A DNA stretch of 64,000 nt. Source: Reticulascus tulasneorum (taxonomy: Eukaryota; Ascomycota; Sordariomycetes; Glomerellales; Reticulascaceae). The notes under the pieces are model-generated. The model saw only the letters and a program-made list of their open reading frames with translations. It was not told where the DNA came from and did not search any database. Position 1 is the first letter of the stretch; every line of letters begins with the position of its first letter. Below are positions 55,864-64,000 of this stretch, one piece after another. Made by a program: the position numbers and the translations under genes. Where the stretch lies: the NCBI GenBank assembly GCA_001557505.1, contig LSAX01000002.1, positions 3,596,001-3,660,000 on the forward strand, given 5' to 3'.

Positions 55864-57696
55864 ATGGCTAACTTCGAGTCTCATGTCACGATTCAAAAAC
55901 GAGCTCATTATGCGCCGCCATGGGCCGATGTCAGCATTATCGGGATTGCTGGGAGCTCTGGCTCGGGGAAGTCTACATTATCACATGCCATTGTCAAGAA
56001 ACTGAACTTGCCTTGGGTCGTGATTTTGTCAATGGTGCGTATAGAATTGCCGAGAGCCAGGACCGTTCTAATGATAAAGCAGGACTCCTTTTATAAAACG
56101 TTAAGCCCGGAGCAGTCCAAACAGGCTTTTGCGAACGAGTTTGACTTTGATTCACCTGATGTGAGTTTCCATTATTTTCTCCCTTTTTTTTAGGGGATTT
56201 TTTTGAGGCAATTTACTGACCGCAATAGGCTATAGACTTTGATGTCTTGGTCCAGCGATTAAGAGACCTGAAGGCTGGGTAAGTTGTAGCTCGATCGACC
56301 CGGACAGATGGAAAACGCCTAGCCATTCATTATGTTTTGACCTTTGGTATTTCAATGCTAACATGTGATAGAAAACGCGCCGAGATTCCAGTATATTCTT
56401 TCTCTAAGCACCAACGGATGGAGCAAACAACGACAATCTATTCACCGCATGTTCTCATCTTGGAAGGCATCTTCGCACTGTACGACCCCAGAATCTTAGA
56501 GCTATTGGATATGAGGGTAGGTATCATGTTATTGATCTGAGTAGTTTGTGGCCTGGCTGACCTTAACCCAGATATTCTGTGAGGCTGATGCTGATACATG
56601 CTTGTCTCGTCGAGGTAGATAGCCATTCGTGGAAGCGGGCCATGCGTCTCCGACTAAGGCTGAGTTGACACCATCTAGTACTGCGAGATGTCAAGGAACG
56701 TAACCGAGATATCGAGGGCTGCATGAAGCAATGGTTTGCCTTTGTCAAGCCCAACTTCGAGAAGGTAAAGCTCAAGCCTGCCGCCGATGACCTTGTTCTG
56801 ATGATAGTACACAGTATGTGGAGCCGCAGAGGAAAGTAGCAGATATCATCGTGCCTAGAGGCATTGAGAATCAAGTCGCCATGAGTAGGCAATTTCAATC
56901 CAAGGCGAGCGTCTGATGAGTCTAACCATTTCAGCGATGGTTGTGCAATATATCGAACGCAAGCTCTTTGAAAAGTCTTCTCACCATCGAGCGGCATTGA
57001 CACAGCTGGAACGTGCAGCAGCGAGCAAGCCGCTCTCAGAGAAGGTTGTGATGCTTGATCAGACACCACAATTGAAGGGAATGAACACTATCATCCAAGA
57101 CATTGACACCTCTGGGGAAGATTTTATCTTTTACTTCGATCGACTCGCATGTCTATTGATCGAACAGTAAGGCTCCCTAGGGCCCTGTTCGGAGCATTGC
57201 TGACAAGTTTAGGGCCATGAATAATGTTGTTTTCAAGGAAGCAATAGTCAAGAGCCCACCTGGGTATAAGTATAGAGGCCTAGCAGCCAAGGGAGAGGTT
57301 TGCGCAGTCCTCGTGTTGCGAGGCGGTGCCGCTTTCGAAACTGCGTTGAAGCGAATCATTCCAGACTGCCGAACTGGTAGAATCCTGATTCAATCCAACG
57401 TGCATACCGGCGAGCCAGAGCTGCACTACTTGAAGCTCCCGGAGAACATTGAAATGCATGAGAGCGTATTGCTCTTGGACACACAGATGTCTAGCGGAGG
57501 CTCTGCCCTTATGGCTGTACAAGTGCTCATCGATCACGGCGTTGCGCAAGAAAACATTGTTGTGGCCACTTACGCAGCGGGCAGAATGGGGCTTCATCGG
57601 CTTACAACGGTCTTCCCAGATATCACAGTTGTGCTATGCAGCATGCTGGCGGATATCGAGGAGCGTTGGGTAGAAAAGAGCTACTTTCGCTGCTGA
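55864..57696 (+). CDS. URK1: Uridine kinase with C-terminal UPRT-like domain
   Basis: Nine exons: 55864-56034, 56083-56160, 56229-56278, 56372-56516, 56572-56614, 56679-56764, 56815-56884, 56935-57166, 57213-57696, giving 452 residues. It phosphorylates uridine and cytidine in pyrimidine salvage. The P-loop GIAGSSGSGKST is near residue 27; DSFYKTL and YVEPQRKVADIIVPRG are family motifs. The C-terminal half is a uracil phosphoribosyltransferase-like domain (RGLAAKGEVCAVLVLRGGAAFETAL, GRILIQSNVHTGEPELHYLKLPE). Its PRPP loop reads LLLDTQMSSGGSALMA where active UPRTs have D-P-M-L-A-T-G-G-S, so the domain is probably not a PRTase here, as in other Urk1 proteins. Nine exons make it the most split gene of the window. 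Confidence 0.93.
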
Positions 57697-58214
57697 TTAT
57701 AACTTAGTCGTCAACTCTCAGAAATCTCGAGGACCTAACGACTAATATGGTAAGGTGGCGACTGACTGCCGCTTCATTTACTCTATGGTAGTTGTCTTGT
57801 TGCTGCTAGGACTGGACGGTGTAGAAGCAAACGTGCTGCGGAATAGCGTTCAGCGAATAAGAACCTCATTCACAGATGAACCTCTGGAGGACATCCTAGA
57901 CGATGAATCTTCGGGGGATCTCTTAATGAGATTTGAGGAGAAGCATACATTAAATGATTCCGTAGATGATTCGAATTAAAGATGCCTTTCAGCATAAACG
58001 AAGGCATCTTCACCTTGAATATCTCCCCTTATGTCTAGTTCGTCTGCAGATGTTTTATTCGAGTTTCCTGAAGCAGGTATCTTGCCGTGTTCTTTTCTTT
58101 GATCTGTCTAGCCTCTTAAAACATCTCTTTCCATAGAATGAAGCGCAATTCCTCATGTCCATCCCAAATTCCCTTACTCCACCCTTATCTTACACCCACC
58201 GGGCCATCAGACGT
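57697..58214. other. Convergent 3' region with a small frame
   Basis: The 518 bases lie between the URK1 and ASL stops. A 64-codon frame at 57785-57979 starts with a Leu/Val-rich, signal-like stretch and ends in acidic residues. It starts 88 bases after the URK1 stop and may simply be 3' UTR. No similarity can be claimed, so I do not call it a gene. Confidence 0.4.
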
Positions 58215-59923
58215 CTAATCTAAGATAGCACGAAGTTCCTGAATCTGCTGCAGCACAGCTGATCGACTAGTACCGCCCTTAGCCGATTTCGCCTCAACAC
58301 TCGACTCATATTCGAATGCCTTCACAATGTCCGCCGTAAATCGAGAATCGATGGCTTGCAGTTGCTCCAGGGTTAGCTTGTCCATCGGGGTTTCCGTATT
58401 TTCCGATAATGCAACAACGCGTCCAGAAATGTGATGAGCTTCCCTAAAAGGACATCCGTTTCGCACTAGCCACTCCGCGATATCAGTAGCAAGCATCGTC
58501 TTATCTAGGGCAGCTAACATCCGCTCAGGCCGCATAGTTATGGTAGTGATAACCCCGTTAGCGATGCCTAGACTATCCGAAATAGTTTGGACTGAATCTA
58601 GCATGGGTTCCCATCCCTCCTGAAGGTCCTTGTTATAGCAAGTTGGCAAGCCTTTCACGCTCTATCGGGTATCTGTTAGTGGCTACTTTTGATCCGCTCC
58701 TGATTACTCATGAGCTGATATGTCTGTATTCGAACTCACCATCATCAGCCCAGCCAGTTGACCGAAAGCACGACCTGACTTGCCGCGCAAGAGTTCCAAA
58801 CTGTCGGCGTTCTTCTTATTCGGCATTAAACTAGACGTGGGTTAGAGTCTTATGGGATTGTCTAGGAGTCGCGATGGATACAACGAACCTGCTGCCGGTA
58901 CTGTAAAGATCTGCCAAACGACAAAACCCAAACTCGGAAGTGGAGTATAATATGAGATCTTCAGCCCACCTGCTGATATGGCTGGTGAATAGGGAGTTCC
59001 AGCTCAGGAACTCGATGATAAAGTCACGATCGCCGGATGTATGCATAGAGTTTAGAGTGATTCCGCTGAAACTAAGCTCTGCAGCTATTGCGTCTCGATC
59101 GATGCCAAACACATTACCAGCCAATGCGCCACAACCAAGTGGGCTAAGGTTGACTCTTTCGAAGACCTGGCGCAATCGCTCGAGATCCTGTTTGAACGAA
59201 GTAGCATGTGACATTATCCACTGACTCCAGCGAACTGGCTGGGCGCGTTGTAGGTGGGTGTAGCCGGGCATGAGGTAGTCGCTAGGGATGTTACTCAGTA
59301 AGGGGCCTTGTCCGGATGCATTGCTAAGCTTACATTTCAGCCACGGCGCGTTTGGCGAGGACTTGAAGGAAAGCAACGAGTTGGCTGTCGATTTCACGGA
59401 TGCGGTCACGTAGCCACATGCGCATATCACAGACGACCTGCTCATTACGGCTGCGACCTGTATGCAGCTTGCCAGCGGTGTCCTTTCCAATAACCTCTCC
59501 TAATCGACGCTCATTTGCAGTATGAATCTATTTTATTATATTAGCCTTAGGGAGGTTAAGTGGCGTGGGCTAGCGTCTCACGTCTTCGTCATTCGGCATA
59601 ATAGCGAAGGTTCCTTGCTTCCATTCTTCCATTACTTTAAGCAGGCCACGCTCAATCGTTTTAAATTCGTCTTCGGTAATAATACCAACCTTCGAGTTAG
59701 CCCTAGCGAAAGCGATCGATCCAAGAATATCCTCTCTATAGAGAGCCTTGTCGTATCCGATGGAGGCATTATACTTCTGCATGAGCGGATCAATCCCACC
59801 TATAGTAGGCATCGCAAGGTTAGTATACTGGATCTGAAGCTTGTGTCCGGGGATAATAGAACCTGTAAACCTGCCACCCCAGAGCATATTGGTTGCCGGG
59901 GCGTCCGTCTTCTTTTCAGCCAT
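58215..59923 (-). CDS. ARG4: Argininosuccinate lyase
   Basis: Five exons on the minus strand: 59923-59582, 59527-59334, 59281-58889, 58830-58740, 58661-58215, giving 488 residues. It splits argininosuccinate into arginine and fumarate, the last step of arginine synthesis. The fumarase/aspartase superfamily motifs are present: [53 protein letters not shown] (the catalytic His region), GCGALAGN and [22 protein letters not shown] (the signature S-S-x-M-P-x-K-K-N, with N for Q). The C-terminal helices include [16 protein letters not shown] and [11 protein letters not shown]. Intron removal restores the family frame at every joint. The length is slightly above the usual 460-470. Confidence 0.95.
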
Positions 59924-60186
59924 GTTGGAGTATTTTGTTCTCGGCGCTCGTCGCGATCGTTGCGTTTGTTGGTTCGTTGCGATTTCAAGCCCGATGGAAC
60001 TGATGGAGCCAATTGAGGGTAGAGCGCGTGGTTATAGCAATTGACGTTCAAATTGAGGTACGCGAGACAATTCGGATGATGTTGCTTGATTGAAAAGGTC
60101 GAGAACGAGGGCGGGGCTGATCAAGTTCGAAAAGCTTTGCTGAGGACGTGACGTGGTTAAGCTTTCTAAGGGAGCGTGTATCTCAT

Positions 60187-60693
60187 CTGACCCTCCCCCC
60201 CTGACACCAATCATCGAGTTACTACCGGCACCTCACCCGACCTGACCCACGAAATGACCCACTTTTCCATGGGTCGAACGACCCACGAAAAGTTCAACCG
60301 ACCTACAAAAAGTTCAACTGACCCATGAATAAGTTTAACTGACCCACAAATAATTTTTCATATTAATCCTGGATCGATCTTAGATTGATTTAGACTGTTA
60401 ATAGAAATATTTGGTTAGGTTACGGTTAGGTTAGGATTAGGGTTAGCTTCCGGGGGTTTAGGGGGCGGTGGGAGCCCTCCAAAGGGGATACCTTTTATAT
60501 TTCTAGATTGATCTTGAACTGATCCTAGACCGATCCTAGATCAATCTTCAATTGACCAATTAAAAGATAACATTGATTAGCGGGTCAGTTGAACTTTTCG
60601 CGGGTCGGTTGAACTTTTCGTGGGTCGTTCGACCCATGGAAAAGTGGGTCATTTCGTGGGTCAGGTCGGGTGAGGTTAGGGGGGGAGGGTCAG
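60187..60693. mobile_element. Inverted-repeat element with internal 20-bp repeats
   Basis: The ends mirror each other: CTGACCCTCCCCCC at 60187 against its complement ending at 60693, and about 70 bases identical from about 60230-60300 to the complement of 60604-60676. The left arm has 24 extra bases. Inside each arm are degenerate tandem copies of a roughly 20-bp unit GACCCACGAAAAGTTCAACC (four left, two to three right) that differ mainly by C-to-T. No coding sequence lies between the arms. The structure is that of a miniature inverted-repeat (MITE-like) element, but no clear target-site duplication was found. RIP-like decay of the left copies is inferred. Confidence 0.6.
60412..60466 (+). 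repeat. Telomere-like TTAGG(G) tract
   Basis: Inside the inverted-repeat element the strand reads as degenerate TTAGG/TTAGGG copies (GGTTAGGTTACGGTTAGG, then TTAGGATTAGGG) and ends in a G-rich run. Filamentous fungi use TTAGGG at telomeres, so this may be an interstitial telomere-like remnant or chance low-complexity sequence of the element. Confidence 0.5.
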
Positions 60694-61064
60694 TTGATCT
60701 ATACCCTCTTTCTAAGGGCAGTCAGTCAATGGGAAAACTTTGTGGGGCAGACACTGGCGGGGTCAGTCACCTTGCACGTGAGCTTGCACGTGAGGACCCC
60801 TACTGCGGAGGCACCTCTGCTGGACTCCGCACCCGCGCTAAACCGTTTTCGAAAATCGAAAAGTTGGACATTAAGCAAAACTGACCTTAATCGCCCTTAT
60901 TGCCGCAATATAGAATAGGTGCCTAGATATAAAAAGAATAGATTTAATTTACTCGTCTTATCTTAAGCTATCTACTCATATGGCTCTTTTATCCCCAAGT
61001 GCTCTATTCGCTGCGTGGTCAGTAGTGTAATTTTTCGCTGCCTCTGGTCTGTGTTGGTCGCAAC

Positions 61065-61105
61065 TGACACACGCACACACACACACACACACAACCACAC
61101 ACATT
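61065..61105. repeat. CA microsatellite
   Basis: An almost uninterrupted CA run, broken once by CG and once by CA-A. It lies inside the second inverted-repeat element. Confidence 0.85.
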
Positions 61106-61262
61106 TATACGCGCGACCACACCATATATAACAGCCTAGGCAAATAGACAATTACTCAATCAAATCCTCTTTTTCTAGGCTATCTTTTGACTCTGTGTGC
61201 ATTTGATCAGATATGCTATAGGCTGCAATGCGCGCTGTTTTCTTTTCCTCGCCTTCGGTCGC

Positions 61263-61291
61263 ACTTACACACATACACACACACACACAAA
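61263..61291. repeat. Second CA microsatellite
   Basis: A shorter CA run in the same element, about 160 bases from the first. Confidence 0.85.
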
Positions 61292-61600
61292 GTGTCAGTC
61301 GCGCCAACTGGCCGCACCTGCCGAGGTTGACGCGACACACATGCAACACAACGCTCTTGCCTATAGGTAGTAAAAGGCAGGAAAAATAGCAAGACACGTG
61401 ACGCCGTCAGCATAGCTATAGAGAGAAAATTATAAATACAGGAAGATAGCTTAAAGAGAGAGGAATTGATTGATGTGATTAAATTTATCTGCAAATGACT
61501 ATTAACTATGTAGCCGGCGTTGCAAATTGCAAAGGCGTTTAAGAACTAAAATCTGAAAACCGTTTTGGCGCTGGTGACAAGTCCAGCAGAGGTGCCTCCG

Positions 61601-62365
61601 TACCTTACTACTTCTTAGCATGGTAAGCATCCTCACATAACATCGGTCGACCACTAGAAGGAAAATCTTAAGCATAAATCACCTCGAGGCTTCAAGAAGC
61701 AAAGATTAGATATAATCGAATCTGGTGTCGTGCCCACGTAGCGTCAAAACGTCATGCCCGACAGCACAGCAGCTGCCTTAACGCTGAACACGCGCCTCAC
61801 TCTCGTTCTAGCCATTGACTCAGCCTGTGACGATTTTCTCGGAACAGAAACCGCTGAGCATGACAGTGGTATCGGAATCAAGAGAATATATACGGTTCTT
61901 GTTATGTGTAGTTCCTAATTTGTTGCGCGTGTGGGTTTGCTCTCGCCGTGGGAATCTAGGGTCAATGCTTATATCGTAGCACCCATGGCATGTTCGACTG
62001 ACCTGACCCCAGAGAGGCACATTGTCAGGCACAGCCGCAAGACCCGTGCACACTGCCTTTTAGGTATGCTGACACTACAATGTGCCTCCGTGCGTGGGCA
62101 ACACTTGGCGCGGTCGAACAGTTTCCAATAATTCAGGAATGAGCGCCGAAGTCAGGGGTTCGGTTATTCTGGCACTCGGCAGCCGGCATGGTAATGTTGA
62201 TATCTTAGGTAACGGGTAATTCCTTTGCACGAGGTATATCTCCTTGTTGGCAGTAAGTCGGCCCCAACAAGCAACTCGAGGACCTACTTGCATGGCTAAT
62301 AGCAGCGACTTGGACATAGCCGTCCGACAGTGCTGCGGATTTCCCCAAGCACTGCGATGTCCTAA
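61601..62365. other. Intergenic, no gene seen
   Basis: About 765 bases of ordinary composition separate the second inverted repeat from the AT island. Frames up to 80 codons at 61820-62317 have no recognisable content. Confidence 0.5.
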
Positions 62366-62369
62366 GCGG

Positions 62370-62810
62370 AAATATTTTTATTTAAATATAATAAATTAAA
62401 ATTTAAAATCTTTACTTTATAATAATTTTATAATTAAATATTAATATTAATTTAATTTTTTTATTTAATAAATAAATTTAATAATATTTTTATTATTAAA
62501 AAAATTATTAAGATTATTAATAATTTAATAATAATAAACTTATTAAGTATATTAAATTACTAAATAAATATTTTTATTTTTATTTTTATTATATTTATTA
62601 TTAATATTATTATTATAGAATTAGATTAGAAAAAGTTAACTTTTTATTAATTAAAAATAATTATTTTAAAAATAAATAATTATATTATCTTGACTTAATT
62701 CTAAATTAAAGATAAATCTACAAAATTAAAAAAAACTAAACATTAAATTAACTATTACAAAAGACCTATAAAGCTATAAACCTCGCCTTATTATTTTTAT
62801 ACTGACGGGA
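62370..62810. repeat. Extremely AT-rich island
   Basis: The central part (62401-62640) has only about a dozen G or C bases in 240, under 5 percent. The sequence is A/T on both strands with many TAT, TTA and AAT words, and the edges are sharp. Repeat-induced point mutation of an old repeat is the usual cause in Pezizomycotina. Origin (transposon or other) cannot be read because no coding trace survives. Confidence 0.8.
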
Positions 62811-63128
62811 TATATCTATTTAGATTCTAGGAATTCATTAATTTCTCTGGCCGATCTGGCCCTAGGCTTGGTGTGTAATTGCATTCAGTGGGGGGGCGAC
62901 ATTGCGCCTAACCCGCCTATGACGCACTTGCAAAGAGTGGCTGGCGCAGCAAGCTCTTCTGTGATTTGACATTTTCATCCGTAAACCATCCAGTCAGGTA
63001 GGCTGACTGTTAGCCATCCTAGAAGAATTTATTCTTGATAATCGTTCATCCAGGTTCGAATCGTTTTTGCGACAATGAGATTGCTTTGTTGATATCAATA
63101 CATTCTCTTGACGAGACACCATTCCAAA

Positions 63129-64000
63129 ATGCCTCCCACGCCTTCCGCGCTGATACGCCTAAGTCGCGCAGGTCGGCCAGCTGCCAAAGCCATTCAGAGT
63201 GGCCGAAATGTGCCGTTCACAACGCCGCAACTTGTTAATTCATCGCAGAAGCGAGCCTTCCTGACGATATCGAAGTCTCCGCCGCTGCGGACACGCCTAG
63301 CTACCTCATTCTTCGAGTCGAATCGATCCCCCAAGAACAATCCCCTTATCCGTTCCTTATCAGGACGGCCTCTACCACAGGGGAGGTCTTGGCTTCTCAA
63401 TTTCGCATACCGCGCCGCGGCCTCTCTTGGCGGTACAGTTGTGGTCATTGGACTTGGAGTTGTCGGTTTCTTCATTTACGATGCGTCAACGTACAAGGAC
63501 CATACAACGCAAGCGGATATTGATGTGTCGCAGATAGCGTTGATGCCTCGAAGGGGAGGGCCAAAGAATCTTCCAATTGCCGAGGTTTTTATCGACGATG
63601 ACGACTGCGAAAAGATGAAGCGGCAAAAGGACAAGCCTAAGCTGGTGATTCTTGGTGGTGGATGGGGAGGTGTTGCTCTGTTGAAGGAGCTCAATCCCGA
63701 AGATTACCATGTCACCGTCATATCACCTACGAACTACTTTCTATTCACGCCAATGCTGCCATCAGCAACGGTAGGCACACTAGAGTTACGATCCTTGGTC
63801 GAACCAATTCGCCGAATAATGTCTCGGGTCAATGGGCATTTCGTTCGCGCAAAAGCCGAAGATGTCGAGTTTTCTCATAAGCTGGTTGAAGTTTCCCAGC
63901 TCGATGCTTCTGGCAAGGAAGTGAGGTTCTATGTGCCTTATGATAAATTGGTCATTGCCGTTGGATCCGTCACCAACCCCCACGGTGTAAAAGGATTGGA
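63129..64000 (+). CDS. Alternative (type II) NADH dehydrogenase, 5' part, cut by window end
   Basis: An open frame from ATG 63129 continues without stop to the end of the window (290 codons plus two bases). The N-terminus is Arg/Ser-rich and lacks acidic residues, a mitochondrial presequence. A hydrophobic segment (about SLGGTVVVIGLGVVGFFIY) anchors the protein in the inner membrane. The FAD-binding motif follows: PKLVILGGGWGGVALLKEL, then YHVTVISPTNYFLFTPMLPSATVGTLE. This fits the rotenone-insensitive NDE/NDI family, which oxidises NADH without pumping protons. The second (NADH) Rossmann fold and any EF-hand lie beyond the window, so external against internal cannot be decided. Confidence 0.9.
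   Translation, partial: MPPTPSALIRLSRAGRPAAKAIQSGRNVPFTTPQLVNSSQKRAFLTISKSPPLRTRLATSFFESNRSPKNNPLIRSLSGRPLPQGRSWLLNFAYRAAASLGGTVVVIGLGVVGFFIYDASTYKDHTTQADIDVSQIALMPRRGGPKNLPIAEVFIDDDDCEKMKRQKDKPKLVILGGGWGGVALLKELNPEDYHVTVISPTNYFLFTPMLPSATVGTLELRSLVEPIRRIMSRVNGHFVRAKAEDVEFSHKLVEVSQLDASGKEVRFYVPYDKLVIAVGSVTNPHGVKGL

Larger units (their letters stand above)
60806..61600. mobile_element. Second inverted-repeat element with CA-repeat interior
   Basis: CGGAGGCACCTCTGCTGGAC at 60806-60825 is matched exactly by its complement at 61581-61600, with weaker pairing inward (CCGTTTTC with complementary AAAACGG near 61560). The 795-bp span contains two CA microsatellites and no open frame of interest. It looks like a non-autonomous DNA element or an inverted duplication. 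No target-site duplication could be assigned. Confidence 0.5.

Noticed and set aside
55864..57696. URK1 as a pseudogene because of several frame breaks
   Set aside because: All breaks are explained by eight GT..AG introns; the joined 452-residue frame is intact.
57785..57979. 64-codon frame with signal-like start just after URK1
   Set aside because: Too short and too close to the URK1 stop to separate it from a 3' UTR; no similarity can be claimed.
60269..60355. Tandem 20-bp units as a CRISPR array
   Set aside because: Units are directly adjacent without spacers and mirrored in the other arm; fits a repeat element, and the genome is fungal.
63050..63066. GGTTCGAATCG resembling a tRNA B box
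   Set aside because: No matching A box at the right distance and no cloverleaf can be folded by eye.

Overview
This window is nuclear DNA from a filamentous ascomycete (Pezizomycotina, most likely a Sordariomycete; the class is an inference). The reasons are short introns (about 50-140 nt) with GT..AG borders, dense genes on both strands, fungal-type orthologues (Trs85, Bud13, Tfg1, Chm7, Esa1, Gid8, ATP synthase subunit f), a uridine kinase fused to a UPRT domain, a Prs1-type PRPP synthetase, and a strongly AT-biased, RIP-like tract near the right end. I reconstructed 25 complete genes exon by exon plus one gene cut by the window edge. In every spliced model the exon lengths sum to a multiple of three and the joined frame rebuilds a recognisable family motif. 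No gene cluster, CRISPR array, rRNA or convincing tRNA was found.

Layout: 257-5856 carries an SDR oxidoreductase, a secreted type-B carboxylesterase and a type II membrane protein with a lectin-like plus glycosyltransferase-like architecture. 6653-10833 is a divergent pair, PRS1-like PRPP synthetase and an asteroid/XPG-like protein. 11112-17556 holds TRS85, BUD13 and TFIIF-alpha. 19253-28292 holds a large Cid1-type nucleotidyltransferase, CHM7, and the divergent repair/replication pair RAD18 and POLD3. 29038-33021 holds a GH125 mannosidase and a class I/II aminotransferase. 33362-38151 holds ESA1, REX4 and a cyclopropane-fatty-acid-synthase-like methyltransferase. After a 2.7 kb gene-poor stretch, RNase H2C and MCM6 lie in tandem (40851-45168). 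A 1,245-residue unrecognised RGG-tailed protein follows (46335-50253). Then come the divergent respiratory pair ATP17 and NDUFS4, GID8, URK1 and argininosuccinate lyase (to 59923). The last 4 kb is repeat-like: two inverted-repeat elements, a telomere-like tract, CA microsatellites and a nearly GC-free island. It ends in the 5' part of an alternative NADH dehydrogenase.

The genes are mostly housekeeping. The most interesting signals are regulatory and structural. (1) Every non-coding ACGCGT box that I found by eye lies upstream of an S-phase or repair gene (RAD18/POLD3, RNase H2C, MCM6), and three are followed by a shared CAATT..AAACCC block. (2) The Cid1-family catalytic core is split by about 400 residues. 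(3) The Prs1 insertion is about 180 residues. (4) A lectin-like domain is joined to a glycosyltransferase-like domain. (5) An uncharacterised RGG protein has conserved-looking blocks. (6) The 60.2-62.8 kb region holds inverted-repeat elements of unknown class.
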